Source of the DNA: Myxococcota bacterium
Lineage (GTDB): Bacteria > Myxococcota_C > UBA6777
Reading direction: 5' to 3'
Length of the DNA stretch: 40,000 bases
Assembly (NCBI GenBank): GCA_023150835.1
Contig: JAKLKB010000079.1
Coordinates: 1 to 40,000 of the forward strand
A model generated the notes under the pieces. The model was not told the origin of the DNA, searched no databases, and saw nothing but the letters and a program-made list of their open reading frames with translations. Of the stretch, positions 25,233 through 34,545 are shown one piece after another. Position numbers and translations under genes: made by a program. The stretch's first letter is position 1, and each line of letters starts with the position of its first letter.

Positions 25233-25672
25233 GCATCTTGCAAACGCTGTTGAGAGGGTGTCGCGGGTGGGGGATGGTGTTGGGATGTTGTTCGGTGTTC
25301 GGAGGCTTTGGTTTGAGCGGGTGTGTTGTCGAACCCAACGTGATCTACTGCGACCGCAAACCAGACATCTGCCCCACAGGTACATTTTGCTGGAATGAAA
25401 CCTTTTGTGTCGATGGTGCGGGCGAAAGCAACGGAGGACGATCAGAAACTCCACCCGAACTTCCCGCATGGGAAGAGGCTCCGCCCTTTGATGCAGGGGA
25501 AACATCTCCCGAGTTCGATGTCGGGCTTCCCGAAACCACAAACTGCTCGTTGGGTCTTACGAATTGTGGAGGGGCGTGTGTGGATCTTTCAAACGACTCA
25601 ACAAACTGCGGTGTCTGCTTTGTAAAGTGCGAAGCCAAACAGGTCTGCGCGGCGAATGTCTGTGTTCCGTAG
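25229..25672 (+). CDS. Cys-rich lipoprotein (module copy 2)
   Basis: 147 aa from a TTG start that overlaps the previous stop, with GGGAGG 5 nt upstream. The lipobox LSGC ends the signal (VFGGFGLSGC), giving a lipidated Cys32. Next is a Cys-rich patch (YCDRKPDICPTGTFC), then an acidic Pro/Glu linker. The C-terminal motif reads TNCGGACVDLSNDSTNCGVC followed by KCEAKQVCAANVCV. That motif is frequent in secreted proteins and lipoproteins of myxobacteria and relatives. It is likely disulfide-bonded and surface-exposed. The coupling to the two-TM protein suggests the two products act together. Confidence 0.85.
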   Translation: MSILQTLLRGCRGWGMVLGCCSVFGGFGLSGCVVEPNVIYCDRKPDICPTGTFCWNETFCVDGAGESNGGRSETPPELPAWEEAPPFDAGETSPEFDVGLPETTNCSLGLTNCGGACVDLSNDSTNCGVCFVKCEAKQVCAANVCVP

Positions 25673-25698
25673 GGTGTGTTGTTGCAACCAACGTAACT

Positions 25699-25990
25699 GG
25701 TTTCGGATGGGCTGTCTGGAAAAGCAAAGAGCTTGTTCTGGTTTCGGACGAGCTGTCTGGAAAGTCAAACAGCATATTCTGGTTTCGGATGAGCTGTCTG
25801 GAAAGTCAAACAGCGTATTCGGGTTTCGGATGAGCTGTCTGGAAAGTCAAACGGCGTATTCGGGTTTCGGATGAGCTGTCTGGAAAGTCAAACAGCGTAT
25901 TCTGGTTTCGGATGAGCTGTCTGGAAAGTCAAACAGCGTATTCTGGTTTCGGATGAGCTGTCTGGAAAAGCAAAGAGCGCATTCTGGTTT
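25699..25990. repeat. 41-bp tandem array, seven units
   Basis: Units begin GGTTTCGGA at 25699, 25740, 25781, 25822, 25863, 25904 and 25945, with an eighth partial at 25986, an exact 41-bp period. Each contains GAGCTGTCTGGAAAGTCAAA then CAGCGTATTC; GCTGT and ACAGC can pair as a small stem. Units differ by one to five bases and the first and last are most diverged. It follows the Cys-rich lipoprotein gene. No spacers are present, so it is not a CRISPR array. Confidence 0.93.
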
Positions 25991-26084
25991 CGGACGGGCG
26001 ATCGAGCCGCCAAGGCCAAACCTGTTGCGTGGGGTTTTGTATGTGAACTTGGGATAGGAGTGACGCAGTTGCCAAAAAAAGCCG

Positions 26085-26210
26085 TGTTCGCGAACGCTCA
26101 AGCGACAGAGTGGTTGTCTTGAAAAACCTGTGTTCGCTTCGCCAACACGGGGTCAAGGGAGCCGCGCTAAGGGTGCGGGGTCTGGGGCAGCGCCCCACAA
26201 ACCATCGAAC
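26085..26210 (+). repeat. Family G fragment
   Basis: Begins GCCGTGTTCGCGAACGCTCA and contains CGCCAACACGGGGTCAAGGG and GGGGCAGCGCCCCAC, as in 9290-9420 and 39690-39820. The CCCTCCCC hairpin half is missing. It lies about 220 bp before nadA. I see nothing else recognisable in 26211-26432 apart from the expected nadA leader. Confidence 0.7.
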
Positions 26211-26432
26211 TGCGTAAGTCCTATCAAGAGAGGAGAAGTCGGTTGCTTTTCTTTTGGGCGGACCCTATAAGGGGTTGAAACAATCGCCTCCCAAACCTGC
26301 TCCTCTCGCTGTGCGACGTGCATCCGAAGAAGCATCCTAGACGTGGGGGGCGTGGTGTCTTGCCATCGCGAGGCACTCACCAAGGCGCGTTGTGATGGGC
26401 GATGCGCCATTATCCGACGGAGCGAGGGAACG

Positions 26433-27470
26433 ATGCAAGTCGAACAGATGTATGAGATGTTGAAGACCAAACTGGGGGATATCGTGCCGGAGGTCGAACT
26501 TGCGATCAAAGCCGAAGTTGCGGTCGAAGTGCTGGAACTCAAAAAGGCCAGAAATGCCGTGATCTTGGGACACAACTACATGGAACCAGCGTTGTTTCAT
26601 TCGGTTCCGGATTATGTGGGCGATTCCTTGGGGTTGAGTCATCTTGCTGCAAAGACCGACAAAGATATCATCGTTTTTTGCGGTGTGGAGTTTATGGCCG
26701 AGACCGCAAAGATCCTAAATCCCAAAAAGATCGTGCTTTCGCCCGCCGAAAAGGCGGGATGTTCGTTGGCTGCAAGCATCACCGCCGAAGATGTGCGACA
26801 ACTCAAAGCCCGCTACCCGGGCGTCCCTGTGATCACCTACATCAACACGTATGCCGACGTCAAAGCGGAGTGCGATATCTGCTGCACATCAGGCAACGCT
26901 GCGGCTGTGGTGAATTCTTTCCGCGAACAAACCGTGATCTTTTTGCCTGACGAATACCTTGCGCGCAACGTCGCCGCTGAAACGGGCAAACATATCATCG
27001 TCCCTTCTCGCGATCCCCGCCTCAACACCAAAGACTCTGTGGTCGATGTGCAGATCATCGGATGGCATGGCCGCTGCGAAGTCCACGAACAATTCACGGT
27101 CGAAGATATCGCGTCGGTTCGTGCCCAATTCCCCGATGTTGTGGTTCTTGCGCACCCCGAATGCAGTCCCGAAGTCGTTGCGGCTTCGGATTTTTCGGCC
27201 AGCACCACCGCCATGATCAAGTATGTCGAGCAAGTCAAAGCCCCGCGCTTCTTGTTGTTGACGGAGTGTGCGATGGGCGACAACATCGCAGGAGCCCTTC
27301 CTGACAAGGAGATGTTGCGGATGTGCAGCATCCGTTGCCCACACATGGCGCAGATCACGCTCGAAAATACACGCGATGCCCTCAAATACACGCAGTATAT
27401 GATCAACGTCCCCGAAGATATCCGTATCCGAGCCGAACGCTCTGTTCTGCGGATGCTTGAGATCCAATAG
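26433..27470 (+). CDS. nadA: Quinolinate synthase A
   Basis: 4Fe-4S enzyme that condenses iminoaspartate with dihydroxyacetone phosphate to quinolinate, in de novo NAD synthesis. 345 aa, usual length. Key motifs are ILGHNYM (44-50), GVEFMAETAKIL, the cluster cysteines Cys110 (EKAGCSLA) and Cys244 (HPECSPEV) and the C-terminal MCSIRCPHM (Cys298/Cys302). The segment TYINTYADVKAECDICCTSG holds the active-site NTYADVK. GAGGG lies 4-5 nt before the ATG at 26433; an upstream in-frame start at 26343 adds 30 residues of no family likeness. nadB follows by 207 bp. The 3' end, including the stop codon, is part of a 33-bp tandem repeat. Confidence 0.97.
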   Translation: MQVEQMYEMLKTKLGDIVPEVELAIKAEVAVEVLELKKARNAVILGHNYMEPALFHSVPDYVGDSLGLSHLAAKTDKDIIVFCGVEFMAETAKILNPKKIVLSPAEKAGCSLAASITAEDVRQLKARYPGVPVITYINTYADVKAECDICCTSGNAAAVVNSFREQTVIFLPDEYLARNVAAETGKHIIVPSRDPRLNTKDSVVDVQIIGWHGRCEVHEQFTVEDIASVRAQFPDVVVLAHPECSPEVVAASDFSASTTAMIKYVEQVKAPRFLLLTECAMGDNIAGALPDKEMLRMCSIRCPHMAQITLENTRDALKYTQYMINVPEDIRIRAERSVLRMLEIQ

Positions 27471-27590
27471 GCGGGACTCTCTCGCAAAATTGAGATCCAA
27501 TAGGCGGGACGCTCTCGCAAAATTGAGATCCAATAGGCGGGACGCTCTCGCAAAATTGAGATCCAATAGGCGGGACTCTCTCGCGAAAGA
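27459..27590. repeat. 33-bp tandem array containing copies of the nadA stop region
   Basis: Units at 27459, 27492, 27525 and 27558 each begin GAGATCCAATAGGCGGGAC. In the first, GAG ATC CAA TAG is the real end of nadA (Glu-Ile-Gln-stop). The period is a multiple of three, so each extra unit repeats the same stop in the same frame. Confidence 0.93.
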
Positions 27591-27606
27591 CAGGGGCTTT
27601 GTCTCG

Positions 27607-27663
27607 CAGGTGTTCAACACCTGTTCGCGATAACGGAGTTCAACACCTGTTCGCGATAACGGA
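27607..27663. promoter_or_regulatory. Palindrome CAGGTGTTCAACACCTG and 26-bp duplication before nadB
   Basis: 27607-27623 is a perfect 8-bp inverted repeat around a single C (CAGGTGTT-C-AACACCTG). A 26-bp unit beginning GTTCAACACCTGTTCGCG occurs at 27612-27637 and again at 27638-27663, ending 14 bp before nadB. It could be an operator or a short RNA hairpin; there is no direct evidence for either. Confidence 0.4.
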
Positions 27664-27677
27664 TAGGAAAAACAGCC

Positions 27678-29249
27678 ATGCAAGGCGAATCGATCGTTGC
27701 AGAGGTCTTGGTGCTTGGGAGTGGGATCGCGGGCGCAACAACAGCGCTGCAACTGGCGGATGCAGGGGTCGATGTGTTGTTGGTGACACGCGCTCGTGAA
27801 CCCGAAGAGTCGAACACGTTTTATGCACAAGGTGGCATTATTTACGAAGGGAAGGGGGACTCCGCAGCGCTGTTGATCGAGGACTTGGAGCGTGCGGGAG
27901 CAGGGCATTGCAACCCCGAAGCTGTCGCGGTTTTGGCCGAGGAAGGGCCGCGTCTGGTGCGTGAGATATTGCTGGAAAAAGTCGGCGTACACTTCGATTT
28001 GACGGGTGATGGGGACTTGTCGTTGGTGCGCGAAGGCTCACATGCCGCGTCGCGGATCATTCACGCTGCCGATGCGACGGGAAAAGCTATCGAGATCGCG
28101 TTGTTGCAAAAGCTCAAGCAACACCCAAACATTCGGATCTTGAGCGCGCATACGGCTGTGGACTTGCTCACTCCGTCGCATCATTCGCGCAATCGTTTGG
28201 CGGTGTACGAGCCGCAAAGCTGCGTTGGGGCTTATGTCCTCGATCAAGCAGGGGATCGCGTCTTGACTTGCGTCGCCAAAAAAACGGTTTTGGCGACGGG
28301 GGGGCTTGGGCAGATCTTTTTGCGCACCACCAACCCCCAAGGATCACGCGGTGACGGCTTGGCGATGGCTTATCGCGCAGGGGCGCGTGTGATCAATGCC
28401 GAGTTTGTGCAGTTTCATCCCACCGCTTTTTATGCCCAAGATGCCGCTCAGTTCTTGATCTCGGAAGCTGTTCGTGGTGAGGGAGCCCGTCTGGTCGATG
28501 CCCACGGAGTCCCTTTTATGCAGCGCTACGACGAGGAATGGAAAGACCTTGCTCCCCGCGATGTGGTGGCCCGTAGCATCCACCGCGAGATGCTCCAACA
28601 CGCCATCCCCCACGTCTACCTCGACTTGCGCTCTTTTCTCGAACCTGAACACATCCTCAAGCATTTCCCCAACATCCACCAAAAAAGCCTGACCTTCGGC
28701 GTGGACATCACCAAAGATCTTGTTCCCGTCGTTCCTGCCGCGCATTACGCTTGCGGTGGTGTCTGGGTCGATATGTGGGGGCGTACCACGCTCCAACACC
28801 TGTACGCCGTCGGCGAAGTCTCTTGTACAGGGGTTCATGGAGCCAATCGCCTTGCGAGTGCCTCTCTTCTTGAAGCCCTCGTCTGGGGGGCTCGTGCTGC
28901 CGAGGATATCCTTGCAACATTGCCCCACGCCCGCTCCTCTCATCACGCTTCGATCCCTCCTTGGTCTTATCTTGGCGTCGATCCCCCTGACCCCGCCCTG
29001 ATCAGCCAAGATATGTCCTCGATCAAAAGCATCATGTGGAATTATGTGGGCCTCGTCCGTACCACCCAACGCCTCGAACGCGCCATCCGCGAACTGCGCA
29101 ACCTCGAAACGGAGATCGAAGAATTCTATCGCTCTGCACGCATCCAAGATAGCCTTCTCGGACTCCGAAATGCCGTCCGTACCGCCTTGATCGTCGCCCA
29201 ATCCGCTTGGGCCAATCGGCAAAGTATGGGCTGCCACTACCGCGAATAG
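27678..29249 (+). CDS. nadB: L-aspartate oxidase
   Basis: FAD enzyme that oxidises L-aspartate to iminoaspartate, the substrate passed to NadA. 523 aa, usual length. The dinucleotide fold is at the N-terminus (VLGSGIAGATTALQLADAG). Family motifs are SNTFYAQGGI, EGSHAASRIIHAADATG, LATGGLGQIF, FVQFHPTAFY, SEAVRGEGARLVD, PAAHYACGGVWVD and GEVSCTGVHGANRLASASLL, and the protein ends in GCHYRE. AGGA lies 9 nt before the ATG. It is downstream of nadA in the same orientation; nadC is not in the window. The last codons lie 23 bp from the convergent ligA stop. Confidence 0.97.
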   Translation: MQGESIVAEVLVLGSGIAGATTALQLADAGVDVLLVTRAREPEESNTFYAQGGIIYEGKGDSAALLIEDLERAGAGHCNPEAVAVLAEEGPRLVREILLEKVGVHFDLTGDGDLSLVREGSHAASRIIHAADATGKAIEIALLQKLKQHPNIRILSAHTAVDLLTPSHHSRNRLAVYEPQSCVGAYVLDQAGDRVLTCVAKKTVLATGGLGQIFLRTTNPQGSRGDGLAMAYRAGARVINAEFVQFHPTAFYAQDAAQFLISEAVRGEGARLVDAHGVPFMQRYDEEWKDLAPRDVVARSIHREMLQHAIPHVYLDLRSFLEPEHILKHFPNIHQKSLTFGVDITKDLVPVVPAAHYACGGVWVDMWGRTTLQHLYAVGEVSCTGVHGANRLASASLLEALVWGARAAEDILATLPHARSSHHASIPPWSYLGVDPPDPALISQDMSSIKSIMWNYVGLVRTTQRLERAIRELRNLETEIEEFYRSARIQDSLLGLRNAVRTALIVAQSAWANRQSMGCHYRE

Positions 29250-29272
29250 CCCCCCGCTGGTTTCGCTTTGGC

Positions 29273-31396
<2,124 letters not shown>

Positions 31397-31543
31397 TCAA
31401 GGCTTTCGGTGTAGCGCAATTGAGGCGGAGAAGCAAGGATGGGGGGTTGTGTCGGAGGGAAGGGGCGAAGAGACGCATGTTCTCTTGTGGCAAGGGAGTG
31501 TGATAGAAGGGGTGGGCTGTTCGAGAGCGAAGGAGAGAGCGAG

Positions 31544-32152
31544 ATGATCGGTCGTTTGCGCGGGAAAGTCTGGGAAAAGAAAGTGGATGCGGTGTTGTTG
31601 GATGTGGGTGGGGTGGGGTATGACGTGCAGATATCGTTGACGACGTACAATGATCTACCCGAAGAGGGGAAAGAGGCGGTGTTGTATATCCACACGCATG
31701 TACGGGAAGATCAGTTGGTGTTGATGGGATTTTCGACGCCCCAAGAGCGGGTGTTGTTTCGGCTGTTGTTGTTGGTGTCGGGGATCGGGCCACGGATGGG
31801 GTTGAATATCTTGAGCGGGATCACGCCGCCCGAGTTGGTGGATGCGTTGAAGCGGGGCTTGCATGTGCGGCTGACGGCGATCCCGGGGGTTGGGCAGAAA
31901 AAGGCCGAGCGGTTGGTGGTGGATCTGCGAGACAAGGTGATCGATCTGGATCTGGGTTGGGCCTCGGAAGAAACGAAGCAAGCGGATAAGGTCAAGGAGA
32001 CGACAGAAGACCTCAAGTCGGCGTTGTTGAATATGGGTTACAGAGCAGCCCAAGTGGAGCAAGTGGTGGGGCTGTTGCGCCGCGAGATCGAAGATGGCGT
32101 ATCCTTGGGCGAGTTGGTGCGCATCGGTTTGCAAAAGCTGACAAAAGGTTGA
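31544..32152 (+). CDS. ruvA: Holliday junction branch-migration protein RuvA
   Basis: DNA-binding tetramer that loads RuvB on Holliday junctions. 202 aa, usual length. The OB-fold domain I starts MIGRLRGKV. Domain II has two helix-hairpin-helix motifs, LLLVSGIGPRMGLNIL and LTAIPGVGQKKAERLVVDL. A linker leads to the RuvB-binding domain III (DLKSALLNMGYRAAQVEQVV). AAGGAG lies 8 nt upstream of the ATG. ruvB follows after 136 bp; ruvC is not in the window. The last bases of the gene and the stop are partly duplicated downstream (32199-32223). Confidence 0.97.
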   Translation: MIGRLRGKVWEKKVDAVLLDVGGVGYDVQISLTTYNDLPEEGKEAVLYIHTHVREDQLVLMGFSTPQERVLFRLLLLVSGIGPRMGLNILSGITPPELVDALKRGLHVRLTAIPGVGQKKAERLVVDLRDKVIDLDLGWASEETKQADKVKETTEDLKSALLNMGYRAAQVEQVVGLLRREIEDGVSLGELVRIGLQKLTKG

Positions 32153-32223
32153 GGTTCGAGGCAAGGGCACAAAGAGCGAAGGGCTGAGGCACACCGACAC
32201 AAAGGTTTGAGGTTCGAGGCAAG
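32142..32223. repeat. Duplicated ruvA 3' end
   Basis: CAAAAGGTTGAGGTTCGAGG at the ruvA stop (32142-32165) recurs as CAAAGGTTTGAGGTTCGAGG at 32199-32223. GCTGACAAA, from the last ruvA codons, also recurs directly after the second copy. The interval to ruvB contains little else. Confidence 0.7.
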
Positions 32224-32288
32224 CTGACAAAGGCCGAGGGGAAGGCCAAAGCAAGCAAGATCGGCGGGCGTCGCCGTAGGAGGTTGAG

Positions 32289-33353
32289 ATGGCAAAGTCA
32301 CAACAAGCGCAGCATGAAGCAGCGGTCGATCAAGGGCGATCGGTGTTGCAGCCTGTGGCGACACGAGAAGAGCGAGTGTTGGATCGGACGCTGCGTCCGC
32401 GATCATTTGACGACTATATTGGGCAGGATGAGTTGAAAGAGAACTTGCGGGTGTTTGTGGCAGCGGCGAAGCTACGGGGGGAACCATTGGATCACTTGCT
32501 GTTGTGCGGTCCGCCCGGGTTGGGGAAGACATCGATGGCGCGGTTGATCGCAGAAGAGTTGGGGGTAGGGATTCAGATCACGAGCGGTCCGGCGTTGGAG
32601 CGCAAGGGCGATTTGGCGGGTTTGCTGACGAACTTGCAGGCGCGGGATATCTTGTTTATCGACGAGATCCATCGGTTGAATGCGGTGGTGGAAGAGAACT
32701 TGTATCCGGCGATGGAGGACTTTGAATTTGATTATGTGGTGGGGGAAGGGCCGCATGCGCGGAGTTTGAAGTTGCCGTTGGCTCCGTTTACGTTGATTGG
32801 TGCGACGACACGGACGGGATTGTTGACGTCGCCGATGCGGGATCGCTTTGGGATCATCAGCCGCTTGCAATACTACAGCATGGAGGCATTGAAGCAGATC
32901 GTGCAGCGGAGCGCATCGCTGTTGGAGATCGAAGTGGAAGAGGGCGGAGCGACGGAGATCGGGAAGCGAGCGCGAGGAACGCCGCGTATCGCGAATCGAT
33001 TGTTGCGGAGGGTGCGAGACTTTGCGCAAGTGAAAGGTCAAGGCAGCATCAACCAAGAGATCGCGGATCATGCGTTGTGGCGTTTGGGGATCGATGCGTT
33101 GGGTTTGGACGCGATGGATAGGCGTCTTTTGTTGACAATTGTCGAGAAATTTGACGGTGGACCCGTAGGGGTGGAGAGTTTGGCTGCAGCGGTAGGTGAA
33201 GAGGCTGGAACGATTGAGGATGTGTATGAACCGTTTTTGATCCAGCAAGGTCTATTGCAGCGGACCCCACGGGGTCGTGTGGTGACACGCGGCGGCTTGG
33301 CGCATATCGAGAAAGAGACCGTCACAGCAGGACAACAAGCCATGTTGTTCTAG
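32289..33353 (+). CDS. ruvB: Holliday junction branch-migration ATPase RuvB
   Basis: AAA+ motor that drives branch migration with RuvA. 354 aa. Opens with the conserved [16 protein letters not shown]; Walker [10 protein letters not shown]; Walker [11 protein letters not shown]; sensor region [22 protein letters not shown]-terminal winged helix with [49 protein letters not shown]. About 25 extra residues precede the conserved start. AGGAGG lies 5 nt upstream. It forms an operon with ruvA. Confidence 0.98.
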   Translation: MAKSQQAQHEAAVDQGRSVLQPVATREERVLDRTLRPRSFDDYIGQDELKENLRVFVAAAKLRGEPLDHLLLCGPPGLGKTSMARLIAEELGVGIQITSGPALERKGDLAGLLTNLQARDILFIDEIHRLNAVVEENLYPAMEDFEFDYVVGEGPHARSLKLPLAPFTLIGATTRTGLLTSPMRDRFGIISRLQYYSMEALKQIVQRSASLLEIEVEEGGATEIGKRARGTPRIANRLLRRVRDFAQVKGQGSINQEIADHALWRLGIDALGLDAMDRRLLLTIVEKFDGGPVGVESLAAAVGEEAGTIEDVYEPFLIQQGLLQRTPRGRVVTRGGLAHIEKETVTAGQQAMLF

Positions 33354-33518
33354 GCGGATGGGCGCAAACGTGCGGAGGTCGAAGCCAGCGTCAAACACAC
33401 GATCCTTCTTTGACTTGGAGAAAGAGAGATCGCAAAAAGCACAGACAGCAGAGGGCCGTTTTGTGAACGGAAGGCTCGGTTGGTTCGGCTTTTGAGGGTC
33501 GGATGGAGGATTTTGGTG

Positions 33519-34211
33519 ATGGTACAGAAGATGTGGCAACAACGACCTCGCCCGCAGTGGAGTGTGGCGATGGGAGCGGTGATGTTTCTCGTGGCATGTG
33601 CGTTATCGGGTTGTGCGACGACACCGCCTGTGCGTCAACAAGAAGGGTTGGATCTGGGGAGCCATCGTTTGACGGTGTATTGGTTGGCGCAAGAGACCAA
33701 GCGTCGTCGTCAGGTGGCGTTGTACAAGCAGAATCGGCGTTGGATGTGGGTTTCGCAGCGATTTGCGTCATCGTTGCGGATACAAGGGACAGGGCGGTTG
33801 AGGGATGGGCGTTTGGTGCAGTATGCGGGTCCGTGTAGGCCGTCGGGAGATCGTTGTATGGTGGTGAGACAGATCGATCGGCGGTTGTTTCCGATGGGGG
33901 TGGGGGCATCGGGGATGCCGTTGGCGGCGTTTCGTTCGGTGGCGGTGGATACAGCGCGCATACCGTTGGGGACGCGGTTGTATATTCCTGCGGTGCGGCG
34001 ATTGTTGCGAAAGGCGGGCGTTCCGCATCATGGTTGTTTTTTGGCGGATGATCGGGGTGGGCGGATCAAGGGAGCGAGAATCGACTTGTTTGTGGGGAAC
34101 CGCGCCTTATTTGAGCGTTATTTAGGGGAGCGGATGCCGCGTGATGTGCGGGTGTATACGCGCCATCCTCGATGTGAGCGATTGCCCGAACGCTCGGTCG
34201 CCAAACGATAA
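33519..34211 (+). CDS. 3D-domain lipoprotein (MltA-C/YuiC-like)
   Basis: 230 aa. The signal peptide ends in a strong lipobox, LSGC. The C-terminal half is a 3D domain, with RSVAVDTARIPLGTRLYIP and CFLADDRGGRIKGARIDLFV. These contain the three aspartates (AVD, ADD, RID) of the double-psi beta-barrel active site found in MltA-type lytic transglycosylases and YuiC/Sps proteins. A cell-wall (peptidoglycan) cleavage role is likely from the family. GGAGG lies upstream, 9 nt before ATG 33519 and 6 nt before GTG 33516, so either may start it. The TAA stop shares its last base with a family M element. Confidence 0.9.
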   Translation: MVQKMWQQRPRPQWSVAMGAVMFLVACALSGCATTPPVRQQEGLDLGSHRLTVYWLAQETKRRRQVALYKQNRRWMWVSQRFASSLRIQGTGRLRDGRLVQYAGPCRPSGDRCMVVRQIDRRLFPMGVGASGMPLAAFRSVAVDTARIPLGTRLYIPAVRRLLRKAGVPHHGCFLADDRGGRIKGARIDLFVGNRALFERYLGERMPRDVRVYTRHPRCERLPERSVAKR

Positions 34212-34326
34212 TACGAAATCCGCCTGTAGTGTGATCGTTAAAGATGTAGGGGCAGACAGGTGTGGCTGCCCGATCACAGGGTGTCTCCGCGCCCATCTTC
34301 GATAACACATCTCGCGGATATCGTAT
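34211..34326 (+). repeat. Family M element
   Basis: 116 bp from ATACGAAATCCGCC to GCGGATATCGTAT. The core here reads GGGGCAGACAGGTGTGGCTG, so the stem is reduced to GGGCAG/CTGCCC. It begins on the last base of the 3D-lipoprotein stop codon. The remaining 220 bp before the next gene hold no recognised feature. Confidence 0.88.
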
Positions 34327-34545
34327 AAGGCCCGCCTTGGCGTCTGTTTTGGGTGGTGAGTGCATCGTGCTTGACAGGTGTGTGGTCCTGTCGCAATATC
34401 CCGCATGTTTTTTCAGAGCTTGCCTGCGCTTGGCGTGGTTTCGTGCGTTGTGTTCGGTGTATTCGAGACTTGGAGGCAGGGACACGGAGCAAAAGAAACT
34501 GCGCGAGGTCGGTCTGTTAACGTTAGCCATGACGAGGTTCGTGCG

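Noticed and set aside
25699-25990. Possible CRISPR array
   Set aside because: Units abut with an exact 41-bp period and no unique spacers; no cas genes are nearby.
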